Notes under the pieces: generated by a model | The model's database searches: none | What the model saw: the letters and a program-made list of their open reading frames with translations, nothing else | What the model was told of the DNA's origin: nothing | Made by a program: the position numbers and the translations under genes | Part shown: in pieces, positions 47,642 to 56,284 of the stretch | Position numbering within the stretch: the stretch's first letter is position 1 | Layout: every line of letters begins with the position of its first letter | From: Mariniflexile litorale | Lineage (GTDB): Bacteria > Bacteroidota > Bacteroidia > Flavobacteriales > Flavobacteriaceae | Assembly: GCF_031128465.2 (NCBI RefSeq) | Contig: NZ_CP155618.1 | Coordinates: 4,268,501 to 4,332,500 of the forward strand | Direction of reading: 5' to 3' | Length of the DNA stretch: 64,000 bases

Positions 47642-48745
47642 TTATTTAGAAGTGGTGTTCAACGCATAAATAGCAAAACTACCTAGCCAATGACCTCCTT
47701 CATAGCTATCTTCAAAAATACTTGATAGCGAATAATTTATATGTTGGTTAGCTAAGTTTTTTAAGTGCTTATATTCGGGTAAATTTTCTGCAATGGTATT
47801 TAAACTCCAAGAACGTGAAAAATTAACACCATCTAAATGCACCAAACTGCCATCTTTTCTATCGGAAACCTTTCCTGTTTCCAATATAAAGCTTTTATTC
47901 TTTAGTTGGGGCAAAAATTTGTCTAACCATGATTTAAATATTTCAGTTTTTAAAATACGCTTCATGAGTGCCGCTTCTTCTAAGCAAGGTGATAAAAAAT
48001 CAGTACCACCTGGCTCCCATGTTATAGGACAATTTGCATCGGATAGATAAAAATCTTTTGCACGTTGTTCAATGATGGATTTTAAAGCGGTATTATTTAA
48101 TGAATTGGCATAGTCCCAAGCAAAACTTAACCCGAATGCAGTGTTTGGATGCTCTCCTACTCGAATGGGATAATTTAACTTAGGCAGAAACTCCATGTAT
48201 TTTCCAACAATTAAATCGGTTAAAGGTTGTAAATTATTTTCTAATTGTCTCGCCGTTTCACTATCCCACGTATGTAATTCCTCTGCAAGTTTTAGCAACC
48301 ACGCCCAGCCATAAGTGCGTTCATAGGATTTGTTATGGATGCCATAAAAATAGTTTACTTCGGTTTTTATATTTTCTTTAGAGATATTTTGAAGTAATTT
48401 TTGTTTAATGTCATCGGCATTATCCAAGTTGGGAAACTGTTTTAACAGACTTACTAAACTCCAATGACCGTGAACTGCCGAATGCCAATCGAAACAACCA
48501 TAAAAGGCGGGATGTAATGTTTTGGGCGACTTTAAATCCACATCTCCTCCCAATGTTTGAGACAACCTATTTGGGTACTCTATATCCATGCAATGTAATG
48601 GCAATTGGGCTAAACGATTGGCTTGGTCCAAATTTAGAATTGGTTTTGGAGCTATTTCATTATTAGATATTTTATTTTTCTCTTCTTTTGAATGGTTACA
48701 ACTTACAATTGCACTTGCTAATATTAAGAATAAATATTTCTTCAT
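47642..48745 (-). CDS. DUF2891-family lipoprotein
   Basis: 367-residue envelope protein with lipoprotein signal MKKYLFLILASAIVSC. The frame is open to 48775, but the ATG at 48745 gives the signal, so I start there. The DUF2891 body is a helical, alpha/alpha-toroid-like fold: HPAFYGCFDWHSAVHGHWSL, YERTYGWAWLLKLAEELHTW, PNTAFGLSFAWDY, ITWEPGGTDFLSPCLEEAALM, KDGSLVHLDGVNFSRSWSLN, YEGGHWLGSFAIY. Family members have no proven activity. It leads the pxpABC operon (14-bp gap to pxpA), which suggests it helps release or take up peptides or amino acids with pyroglutamyl ends; this is inference from position only. Confidence 0.85.
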   Translation of the reverse strand: MKKYLFLILASAIVSCNHSKEEKNKISNNEIAPKPILNLDQANRLAQLPLHCMDIEYPNRLSQTLGGDVDLKSPKTLHPAFYGCFDWHSAVHGHWSLVSLLKQFPNLDNADDIKQKLLQNISKENIKTEVNYFYGIHNKSYERTYGWAWLLKLAEELHTWDSETARQLENNLQPLTDLIVGKYMEFLPKLNYPIRVGEHPNTAFGLSFAWDYANSLNNTALKSIIEQRAKDFYLSDANCPITWEPGGTDFLSPCLEEAALMKRILKTEIFKSWLDKFLPQLKNKSFILETGKVSDRKDGSLVHLDGVNFSRSWSLNTIAENLPEYKHLKNLANQHINYSLSSIFEDSYEGGHWLGSFAIYALNTTSK

Positions 48746-49033
48746 AAAATTAATTTTCAATACTTTAAGACGCACTTTAAACGGTTTTGCCTTTATTAAT
48801 TTTTGCGTTTTTTGGTGTTTAGCCCTCTAAATCAACTTATTGTTAAGCGTAAATTTAAACCTTTTAAACAGTTTTTAATAATTGTTATAAAGTATCTTAT
48901 AACCATCTTTCCACTTAATTACAAACAAATACAAAATACAATGAAATTATTATCATGTAATTTTATACGTTAACCTAACAATCAGTAACATACAAACAAA
49001 TTATTCAAAAAAATCATTTTAAACTAAAACTTT

Positions 49034-49064
49034 TTTGTTTTTTGACGCAACTATTTTATCTTTT
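49034..49064 (+). promoter_or_regulatory. Candidate promoter of the lipocalin-like lipoprotein gene
   Basis: TTTG at 49034-49037, 19-bp spacer, TATCTTTT at 49057-49064 (last base differs from the TAnnTTTG consensus). ATG follows 34 bp downstream. It lies in the 353-bp gap 48746-49098 between divergent lipoprotein genes; no gene or RNA is seen in that gap. Confidence 0.5.
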
Positions 49065-49098
49065 CGGCATCTTTAAAGAGAATTAAAAACATTGAATT

Positions 49099-49617
49099 AT
49101 GAAAAAAACAATTTTATTGCTAAATAGCTTAATGATAGTAGGTATTTTAACTGTTAGTTGTGATAACGACAATGGCCCCGATTGTCCAGATGCGCTTACA
49201 GGTGCACTGAGTGAAGTCGAAACTGCATTTACAGGAAATTGGAATTTAAAGAGTATTGTTGCTGATAAAGAAATTGATTTAACCGATGATAATGTTGAGA
49301 ATCCTTCAACAGACATTTTCGCTCAAAATTCTGATTGTCAAAACGATTTGGCTTATAATTTTGAAAACAACAGAAATTACACATTAAAACAAGGTCTAAA
49401 TGTAACGGATTGTCAGGATTTAGAGGCTCGTGGAACTTGGGCACTAAACGGAGGCTTATTAACATTTGTAACCAACTGTTCTTCTGATTATACTGCTATT
49501 GAGATTAATGAAGATGACACTGAATTTTCTTATACTAGCAATCTCCGTTTTAAAGATGTAAATAATGCTCTTATTGATAGTAAAGTTATTTTCACTTATG
49601 AAAAAAACATTCCTTAA
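49099..49617 (+). CDS. Lipocalin-like lipoprotein
   Basis: 172 residues with a lipoprotein signal (MKKTILLLNSLMIVGILTVSC; lipobox cysteine at 21). After a disordered acidic stretch, a small beta barrel of the lipocalin-like (DUF5004-type) family follows: TGNWNLKSIVADKEIDL, NRNYTLKQG, GTWALNGGLLTFV, DDTEFSYTSNLRF. Six more cysteines in the mature part could form disulfides in the periplasm. Such proteins are numerous in flavobacteria and function is unknown. A strong terminator follows. Confidence 0.78.
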   Translation: MKKTILLLNSLMIVGILTVSCDNDNGPDCPDALTGALSEVETAFTGNWNLKSIVADKEIDLTDDNVENPSTDIFAQNSDCQNDLAYNFENNRNYTLKQGLNVTDCQDLEARGTWALNGGLLTFVTNCSSDYTAIEINEDDTEFSYTSNLRFKDVNNALIDSKVIFTYEKNIP

Positions 49618-49645
49618 TACTTTGAATTCATCCGAAGTTTAATAT

Positions 49646-49680
49646 AAAAAAAGAACGAAGCAAAACTTCGTTCTTTTTTT
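49646..49680. terminator. Intrinsic terminator of the lipocalin-like gene
   Basis: Perfect 15-bp stem AAAAAAAGAACGAAG (49646-49660) / CTTCGTTCTTTTTTT (49666-49680), 5-nt loop, ending in a seven-T run. Confidence 0.92.
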
Positions 49681-50344
49681 ATATACATCTATCTTGCTGG
49701 TGTCGTCAAAAATTAGTTTTTAAATTGTAAACACAGTACGTTACTTGTACTTCTACAAATAAGACGCTCGCAACAGCGAGGAACCAAAAGGCATAATAAA
49801 TCACATACAGTTTAAGTGCCTTTAAAAGATCTAATACCAAAAATTTAGAGTTGTATAATTATATCAGGATTTGTTTAATAATCTGTATAATTATTTTAGG
49901 AAGGGTCAACGCCATAATTCACCCGTAGATACTCCGTAGTTATAGGATGGTTATACCATGGTTATAGTATAGTTATAGTATAGATAAAATGTCCTAACGT
50001 TAAAAAAGTAGAAACCTAAAAAAGCATACTAAATATACAAAAAACAGATAATAAATCACAACAAAAAACTAACATACTCATGTACTCGCTAGTTTATTTT
50101 TCTTTCTTGATCGAACTTAGTACCAACATATAAAAATTCTTGCGAACGCCAGCATAATGTCATAAAGTTAAGCGATTAGGATCCTAGTTTTGTCTTTCCG
50201 AGCAACGAGGAATCCTCTACTTGCTTTTGTTATGTGATTTATACTTTCTACCTTTCTATATTGTTATGATTTCACCTTACTAAAAAACACGTGACAATTA
50301 TGCTAGTAAAATTACTTTTAAATTCCTGTCTTAGTAGGAATTCG
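49681..50344. other. Gene-free intergenic region with repeat remnants
   Basis: 664 bp with no credible coding frame. It contains CGCTCG-caac-AGCGAGG at 49765-49781 and TTCCGAGCAACGAGGAATCC at 50196-50214. The second resembles the 'TTCCGAGCGAAGCGAGGAAT' intergenic repeats seen in other flavobacteria, so the region may hold decayed copies of a small repeat element. A run of 11-bp tandem units lies at 49926-49991 (separate entry). Confidence 0.45.
49926..49991. repeat. 11-bp tandem repeat, six units (four well conserved)
   Basis: Successive 11-bp blocks: TAGATACTCCG, TAGTTATAGGA, TGGTTATACCA, TGGTTATAGTA, TAGTTATAGTA, TAGATAAAATG. The four central units share T(A/G)GTTATA. The period is near one helical turn, so any protein bound would face one side of the DNA. 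It lies in the gene-free region between the lipocalin-like gene and yifB; function unknown. Confidence 0.7.
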
Positions 50345-51886
50345 TTACCACAACCACCCTTCACGATCCAAACTTCTATATTGAATCGCTTCACTAATAT
50401 GAGAGCCATTCACGTCTTCAATACCTTCTAAATCGGCAATCGTTCTTGACACTTTCAAAATTCTATCATAAGCACGAGCCGATAAATTCAATCGTTCCAT
50501 AGCAGTTTTTAAAAGTTGCTTTGAAGCATCGTCCAACACACAATACTTTCTAATTTGTTTGGTATTCATTTGCGCATTATAATGCACCGCATCACTTTCT
50601 TTAAAGCGTTCGGTTTGTATTTCTCTGGCTTGGGTGACCCGTTTTCTAATATCAACCGAAGTTTCTCCTTTCCGGTCTTCCGATAATTTTTCAAAAGGCA
50701 CAGGCGTTACTTCAATATGAATGTCAATACGATCTAACAAGGGACCAGAAATTTTGCTTAAATACCGTTGCATTTCCGCAGGACTTGAGGTTACAGGTGC
50801 ATTGGGGTCGTTAAAATATCCACCCGGACTTGGGTTCATACTCGCCACCAACATAAAGGATGATGGATAGGTAACGGTAAACTTCGCACGCGAAATAGTC
50901 ACTTCTCGATCTTCCAAAGGCTGACGCAATACTTCTAACACCCCACGTTTAAATTCGGGTAATTCATCTAAAAACAAAACCCCATTATGTGATAAGGAAA
51001 TTTCTCCAGGTTGTGGAAATGCCCCACCCCCGACTAAAGCGACGTCCGAAATTGTGTGATGAGGGCTCCTGAACGGGCGTTGCGCCATCAACCCTGTATC
51101 TTTAACGCGCCCCACTACCGAATGAATTTTTGTAGTTTCCAAAGCTTCATGAAGTGTCATGGGTGGCAAAATACTTGGCAGACGTTTGGCTAACATGGTT
51201 TTTCCAGCGCCAGGTGGTCCAATTAAAATAATGTTATGACCGCCAGCTGCTGCAATTTCCATACAGCGTTTTATACCTTCTTGCCCTTTTACATCAGAAA
51301 AATCATGTTCAGGAAAATCTAAATTTTTCTCGAATTCTTCACGGGTGTTAATGATGGTTTGTTCTAAGGGTTCTCCTTTGTCAAAAAAATTAATAACCTG
51401 CTTAATAGTATCAACACCATAAACTTCTAAATTATCAACAATTGCGGCTTCTCTGGCATTCTGCTTTGGCAGAATAAACCCTTTAAAACCTTCTTGTCTT
51501 GCTTTTACAGCAATAGGCAGAGCCCCTTTAATGGGTTGCAAGGTACCATCAAGCGACAATTCGCCCATAATGATATAACGTTCTAAATCGTCATCTTTTA
51601 TTTGATTGGTGGAGGCTAATATACCTATTGCCAAAGTTAAATCGTAAGCAGAACCTTCTTTCCGTAAATCGGCAGGCGACATATTAATAATAATCTTTTT
51701 ACCAGGAATACGATACCCATTGTTTTGAAGCGCCGCCGCAATACGGTAATTACTTTCTTTAATAGCGTTATCGGGCAATCCTACTAAATGATATCCAATA
51801 CCTGTATCCACATTTACCTCAACGGTAATGGTTGTTGCTTCTACACCAAAAACAGCACTTCCAAAAACTTTTTTAAGCATACACAT
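50345..51886 (-). CDS. YifB-family Mg-chelatase-like AAA ATPase (ComM-like)
   Basis: 513 residues, normal length. N-terminal ChlI domain (VFGSAVFGVEATTITVEVNVDTG, GLPDNAIKESNYRI, LTLAIGILAST), AAA+ core with Walker A GPPGAGKTMLAKRLPS and Walker B VLFLDELPEF, then the C-terminal domain (RFKESDAVHYNAQMNTKQIRKYC, SARAYDRILKVSRTIADLEG). ComM homologues act as hexameric branch-migration helicases in DNA uptake and recombination. The start is the first Met (50 aa of alternative upstream frame do not exist). Monocistronic, separated by 149 bp from the nor genes. Confidence 0.94.
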   Translation of the reverse strand: MCMLKKVFGSAVFGVEATTITVEVNVDTGIGYHLVGLPDNAIKESNYRIAAALQNNGYRIPGKKIIINMSPADLRKEGSAYDLTLAIGILASTNQIKDDDLERYIIMGELSLDGTLQPIKGALPIAVKARQEGFKGFILPKQNAREAAIVDNLEVYGVDTIKQVINFFDKGEPLEQTIINTREEFEKNLDFPEHDFSDVKGQEGIKRCMEIAAAGGHNIILIGPPGAGKTMLAKRLPSILPPMTLHEALETTKIHSVVGRVKDTGLMAQRPFRSPHHTISDVALVGGGAFPQPGEISLSHNGVLFLDELPEFKRGVLEVLRQPLEDREVTISRAKFTVTYPSSFMLVASMNPSPGGYFNDPNAPVTSSPAEMQRYLSKISGPLLDRIDIHIEVTPVPFEKLSEDRKGETSVDIRKRVTQAREIQTERFKESDAVHYNAQMNTKQIRKYCVLDDASKQLLKTAMERLNLSARAYDRILKVSRTIADLEGIEDVNGSHISEAIQYRSLDREGWLW

Positions 51887-51966
51887 TATTTATGGCTTAA
51901 ATGTAAGAAATGTATCTTTTAGTTTGAATATTCGTTTTATAAATAATGTATTAAAATGATTTCATT

Positions 51967-52007
51967 AAAAAAAAAGCAACTTCTAAACTAAGAAGCTTAA
52001 AAGTTGC
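51967..52007 (-). terminator. Candidate terminator of the nitric oxide reductase gene
   Basis: On the minus strand GCAACTT (rc of 52001-52007) pairs with AAGTTGC (rc of 51976-51982), with an inner TTCT/AGAA pairing, and nine T follow (rc of 51967-51975). It lies about 30 bp after the norZ stop at 52036. Confidence 0.65.
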
Positions 52008-52035
52008 CGATTTCATTAAGAACTATTTTATTTAC

Positions 52036-54267
52036 TTACGCGCCATTCACTTTTTTTCTTTTGAAATTATAAATACTTTCATCGATAGTAAACCAACAGA
52101 AATAGAAAATTCCAACCGAAAATATAATATCTCCAATCATACGCATCCATTTCAACGTTTGAACTGTTGGTGAATACAATAACTCCGATTCTCTAGCAAA
52201 TGAATAACCTTTTGTAATTGAAGTATATGCTTGAATAATACCTATAGGTAATAAACTCAATACCACCATCGCTACCAAACCAATGTTTAATAACCAAAAT
52301 GCACGTTTCAACTTTTTATTCTCCCAAACTCTGTTTGAATAAAAACGCAGACAAATTAAAATGAATCCCATCCCTAACATGCCATATACACCAAATAATG
52401 CCGTATGTGCATGTACAGCGGTCGTATTCAGCCCTTGAATGTAATACAATGCAATGGGTGGATTAATTAAAAAACCGAAGACGCCTGCACCCACAAAATT
52501 CCAAAAAGCAACAGCTATAAAGAAAAAGATGGGCCATTTGTATTTTTGCATCCACTGTCTACTTTTTAAAAGGTTCCAATTTTCTCTAATTTCGAAGCCC
52601 ATAAGTGTTAATGGTACAACTTCTAAAGCACTAAAAGTGGCTCCTAATGCGATGGCTTGAACGGGGGTTCCTGAATAATATAAATGGTGTAAAGTACCAA
52701 TAATACCCCCTGCTAAAAAAATGGTTGCAGAAGCAATAGAAACTCTACCAGCTGTTTTTACAGATATAATTTTAAGTCTTGAAAATATATAAGCTATAAC
52801 CACCGTTGCAAATACTTCAAAGAAGCCTTCAACCCAAAGATGCACCAGCCACCATCTCCAATAATTAATAACAGGTAAACTACTGTTTTCTCCATACATT
52901 AAACCAGAGAAAAAGAACATACCAATAGCCATGACGGATATTAATAATATAATTAATAAATCTTTAGACTCGTCTTTTTTACGAATTCCATAAAGAATGT
53001 GTCTGCTAACCATAAGTACCCAAAGCACCAACCCAATACCAAGAAATATTTGCCAGAACCTACCTAAATCCATGTATTCATAACCTTGGTGCCCGAAAAA
53101 GAAATTCGTAGTTAAATCTAAAAACTGATGTACTCCTAACCATTCCCCCAACATAGAACCTAACACAATTACGATTAGGGCAATAAATAAGAAGTTGATT
53201 CCAAAACATTGGTATTTCATTTCTTTACCCGAAATCATAGGTGCTAAAAACAAGCCTGTAGCTAACCACGTCGCAGCAATCCAGAAAACAGCTAATTGTG
53301 TATGCCAAGTTCTAGTAACCGAATAAGGCAAAATACTTGATAAATCAAAACCAAAGAACGCTTGTCCTTCCACCGTGTAATGCACTGTGATAACACCTAA
53401 AATAACTTGCAAACCAATCAATAATGAAATAACTATAAAGTATTTCAAAATGGCTTTTTGCGATTTAAATAATTTTAGATTGGTTAGTGGGTCACTGTCT
53501 GGCTTGGTTAACAACTCCCCTTTTTCATGATTCACTAAATAATAATATGTTAAAATACCAATGAATAATAAAAGGAGTACGATAGATAAACCAGACCATA
53601 TTAAAGAGTCTTTAGTAATATTGTTATCAATTAATGGTTCATGTGGCCAGTTAGACGTATAAGTATAATCTTTTTGAGGTCTGTTGGTACTGGCAGCCCA
53701 AGATGTCCAGAATAAAAAGGCATTGAGTTGCTCTAATTTTTCAGGATTTACCAATGCACCTTTTGGAATGGCATATTCTTCTTTTCCTTCTGAAAAAATA
53801 GACGTATAGTGTTTAATATTTTCTTTTATGGCAGCTAATCTACTTTCAGATATAGTAATAGATTCATCCGATTCATTAAAAGTATTTGTTTTAATATCTT
53901 TAATTAAACGTGCTTTTAAAGCTGCTTTTTTTTCTACATCTAAATTATCATAAGCTGTATTATAATCTTTTTGAGACCAAGCTTCGAGCATAAAAACGGC
54001 TTCTTTATGAATCCAATCGGCAGTCCAATCGGGCGCTACATAACTCCCATGGCCCCAAATAGAGCCTACTTCCATACCACCAATAGACTCCCAAACATTT
54101 TGACCGATTTGGATGTCTGCTTTTGTATAAAGAATATCTTTAGTTTCTTTTATAATAACAGTTTCTGGTATTGGAGGCTGTGTTTGGTATACCTCTGTTC
54201 CAATCCAAATAAGTGTTATAAACGACAGTGTTACAACACTAATAAATGCAATCCATATTTTTTTCAT
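52036..54267 (-). CDS. norZ: Quinol-dependent nitric oxide reductase, single-subunit (qNor)
   Basis: 743-residue inner-membrane protein reducing NO to N2O with quinol. The fused N-terminal cytochrome-c-like fold has no CxxCH (IGQNVWESIGGMEVGSIWGHG), as expected for the quinol type; then about 14 membrane helices. Haem and metal ligands: H in RTWHTQLAVFWIAATW, WLVHLWVEGFFEVFA with H and the conserved E, HH in GTLHHLYYSG, and HAH in TAVHAHTALFGVYG. The length and fused arrangement fit qNorB/NorZ, not the NorBC type. It lies 28 bp after a cupin gene and 2Fe-2S ferredoxin gene in one minus-strand run and beside the molybdenum-cofactor genes. Confidence 0.95.
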   Translation of the reverse strand: MKKIWIAFISVVTLSFITLIWIGTEVYQTQPPIPETVIIKETKDILYTKADIQIGQNVWESIGGMEVGSIWGHGSYVAPDWTADWIHKEAVFMLEAWSQKDYNTAYDNLDVEKKAALKARLIKDIKTNTFNESDESITISESRLAAIKENIKHYTSIFSEGKEEYAIPKGALVNPEKLEQLNAFLFWTSWAASTNRPQKDYTYTSNWPHEPLIDNNITKDSLIWSGLSIVLLLLFIGILTYYYLVNHEKGELLTKPDSDPLTNLKLFKSQKAILKYFIVISLLIGLQVILGVITVHYTVEGQAFFGFDLSSILPYSVTRTWHTQLAVFWIAATWLATGLFLAPMISGKEMKYQCFGINFLFIALIVIVLGSMLGEWLGVHQFLDLTTNFFFGHQGYEYMDLGRFWQIFLGIGLVLWVLMVSRHILYGIRKKDESKDLLIILLISVMAIGMFFFSGLMYGENSSLPVINYWRWWLVHLWVEGFFEVFATVVIAYIFSRLKIISVKTAGRVSIASATIFLAGGIIGTLHHLYYSGTPVQAIALGATFSALEVVPLTLMGFEIRENWNLLKSRQWMQKYKWPIFFFIAVAFWNFVGAGVFGFLINPPIALYYIQGLNTTAVHAHTALFGVYGMLGMGFILICLRFYSNRVWENKKLKRAFWLLNIGLVAMVVLSLLPIGIIQAYTSITKGYSFARESELLYSPTVQTLKWMRMIGDIIFSVGIFYFCWFTIDESIYNFKRKKVNGA

Positions 54268-54295
54268 GGTAATTAATTTTAATTTATAATCGGTT

Positions 54296-54634
54296 TTAGT
54301 TATTCACATTATTGACACGTTCAACACTATCAAAATTTGAAAGAGATAAACGGATGATACAATCTGAAACGCAGGTTAAATCATGCGGCACATTTTCATC
54401 CAACGTAATGAGATCGCCTTTTTTAAGGAGTTGCTTTTCTCCATTTACACCAAAATCAATACTGCCTTCAAATAATTCAATAACGATTGGATAGGGTGCT
54501 TTGTGTTCTTTCATGCTCTGCCCTTCTTTCATAACAATTCTAATTTCTTTTGTTGTATTCGTTTTTAATAAAACGGTTACTGTCGGTTTGTTTTCTTGGT
54601 AGGTTATAGCGTCTACTAATGATGCTGTATTCAT
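54296..54634 (-). CDS. Small cupin-domain protein
   Basis: 112 residues, one cupin barrel. Motif 1 region HKAPYPIVIELFEGSIDFGVNGE and motif 2 region GDLITLDENVPHDLTCV with H in the second motif. This is the type of small cupin seen next to NO-related genes in Bacteroidota; it may bind a metal or take part in nitrosative-stress response. It starts 4 bp after the ferredoxin stop and precedes norZ by 28 bp, so it is cotranscribed with them. Function not proven. Confidence 0.78.
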   Translation of the reverse strand: MNTASLVDAITYQENKPTVTVLLKTNTTKEIRIVMKEGQSMKEHKAPYPIVIELFEGSIDFGVNGEKQLLKKGDLITLDENVPHDLTCVSDCIIRLSLSNFDSVERVNNVNN

Positions 54635-54638
54635 AGTT

Positions 54639-54968
54639 TTAAAGGTTTATTTTATTATCAGTTATAATTTTAAAAGTCATTTTATCAATTTGATTTGTTA
54701 GCATAATTTGACAAGCCAATCTGCTATTTGAATCTGTATTATATGTTTTACTTAGTGTTTCTTGTTCTATCGAATCCATTGTGTTATCCAATTTACCTGC
54801 AACGATTTTTACATGACACGTACCGCACAATCCTTTTCCTAAACATGCGCCAATATCTTCATAATGAGTATCAATAATTAATTCCATTAAGTTTGGATAC
54901 TCATAAGTTTTGAATGGTATCTTTACTAAACTGTTATCTGTTCCTATTACGTTTACTGAGTAATTCAT
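54639..54968 (-). CDS. 2Fe-2S ferredoxin
   Basis: 109-residue adrenodoxin-type [2Fe-2S] electron carrier. Ligand cysteines are C42, C48, C51 and C86 (GACLGKGLCGTCHVKIVAG, SRLACQIM), in the C-x5-C-x2-C-x34-C spacing. The frame is open to 55010 with ATGs at 55010, 55001 and 54968; I chose 54968 (MNYSVNVIG) since it opens directly with the first beta strand of the fold. First gene of the fdx-cupin-norZ run; it may supply electrons to a partner of NO metabolism. No FNR-like site was recognised in the 187 bp upstream (55011-55197). Confidence 0.87.
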   Translation of the reverse strand: MNYSVNVIGTDNSLVKIPFKTYEYPNLMELIIDTHYEDIGACLGKGLCGTCHVKIVAGKLDNTMDSIEQETLSKTYNTDSNSRLACQIMLTNQIDKMTFKIITDNKINL

Positions 54969-55197
54969 AACTTTTTTAATAAAGGACAAAACTGTCTTCA
55001 TTTTAAACACAAAATTTCCATGAAAGAGTATTTACCTAAATTAGAATGCAAATTTAGACTTAAATTAAATAACGGACAAACTTATCCTATTTAAAATTTT
55101 AATAATTTTTTAAGATGAAAAGTGTTAGCTAAATAGTTCTATTCTTTGTGGTCCCTAATTAAGTTATTAGGAAATCAACGAATAACAAATAACCAAC

Positions 55198-56205
55198 CTA
55201 CCCTCCTATCGTAATCATGCTTCTATTGTTATTATGAAGTTTGGGTTCTTGTAGTTTCTCTAAAGTATCCATGCCTCCACGGACTTTCAACTTTGCTTGT
55301 ACAGCTTTTCGAATGACCGGTTCAATAGAGTTTCCAGATCGAAGGGTTGTTAATAAATCGGACTCTGTTGAAGAAAATAAACAGTTTTTTAATTGTCCGT
55401 TAGCTGTGAGTCGTAATCTGTTGCAAGAATCACAAAACGGATTTGTTACCGAACTAATCACCGCAAAACTACCTTTATAACCTGATATCTTATAATTTTT
55501 GGAAGTATCGTTTGGCGCATCTTGTAAACGTTGAATGTTTTCTTTGGAGAAAGAAGCGTTTACATAAGTCATCACTTCTGCATAGGAAACCATTTTACCC
55601 ATATCCCATTTGTTCCCATCAAAAGGCATGAATTCTATAAAACGAACAACTATAGGTAGATCTTTGGTTAAATTAATAAAGTCGATAATTTCATTTTCAT
55701 TAAAATCCTTTATCAATACCACATTCACTTTTACATTAAAACCTTCTTCTATTAAAAGTAACATGTTTTTATAAACGATATCGAATTGGTCGCGACGTGT
55801 GATATATTTGAATTTCTCTCTGTCTAAGGAATCTAAACTCAGATTGATTTTATTGACACCATGCTCCTTTAAAACATCAATAAATTTATCAATAATAACA
55901 GCGTTTGAGGTGATTGATAACTCCACTGGAAGGGTTGCCAATTTTTCTAAAATCACAGGAATATCTTTACGCACCAATGGTTCGCCACCAGTTAACCTAA
56001 TTTTTGTAACACCATGTTTAACAAAGGTTTTGGCTATTTCGTATATTTCCTCATAGGTCATTAAATGACTTTTGGGCGCCAGTGGTACACCTTCTTCAGG
56101 CATACAATAGGAACAGCGCAAGTTACAGCGTTCAATTAAAGAAATGCGCAAATACGCATGGTTTCTACCATGTAAATCTTGTAATATGTTTTTGTTTTCA
56201 CTCAT
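55198..56205 (-). CDS. moaA: GTP 3',8-cyclase MoaA
   Basis: 335-residue radical-SAM enzyme that starts molybdenum cofactor synthesis. N-terminal cluster motif C27-x3-C31-x2-C34 (IERCNLRCSYCMPEEG), SAM motif TGGEPLVRKD, second cluster CxxC-x13-C (PFCDSCNRLRLTANGQLKNC), and the C-terminal double glycine (MITIGG) needed for activity. It follows the moaCB fusion by 79 bp on the same strand, the gap being filled with 8-bp repeats. Last cofactor gene before the fdx-cupin-norZ unit. Confidence 0.98.
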   Translation of the reverse strand: MSENKNILQDLHGRNHAYLRISLIERCNLRCSYCMPEEGVPLAPKSHLMTYEEIYEIAKTFVKHGVTKIRLTGGEPLVRKDIPVILEKLATLPVELSITSNAVIIDKFIDVLKEHGVNKINLSLDSLDREKFKYITRRDQFDIVYKNMLLLIEEGFNVKVNVVLIKDFNENEIIDFINLTKDLPIVVRFIEFMPFDGNKWDMGKMVSYAEVMTYVNASFSKENIQRLQDAPNDTSKNYKISGYKGSFAVISSVTNPFCDSCNRLRLTANGQLKNCLFSSTESDLLTTLRSGNSIEPVIRKAVQAKLKVRGGMDTLEKLQEPKLHNNNRSMITIGG

Positions 56206-56217
56206 TTCTTTGTCCTG

Positions 56218-56281
56218 TTTGATTGTTGAATCATTGAATTGTGTAATTGTTTAAACGGACTTAACAATTCCACGAATACAC
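56218..56281. repeat. Spacer of degenerate 8-bp units between moaA and moaCB
   Basis: Tiles exactly into eight 8-mers: TTTGATTG, TTGAATCA, TTGAATTG, TGTAATTG, TTTAAACG, GACTTAAC, AATTCCAC, GAATACAC. Four to five of them share the (T)TGAATTG/TTTAAACG theme. Similar spacers lie at 57197-57236, 57592-57631 and 59174-59229. Confidence 0.6.
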
Positions 56282-56284
56282 ATT

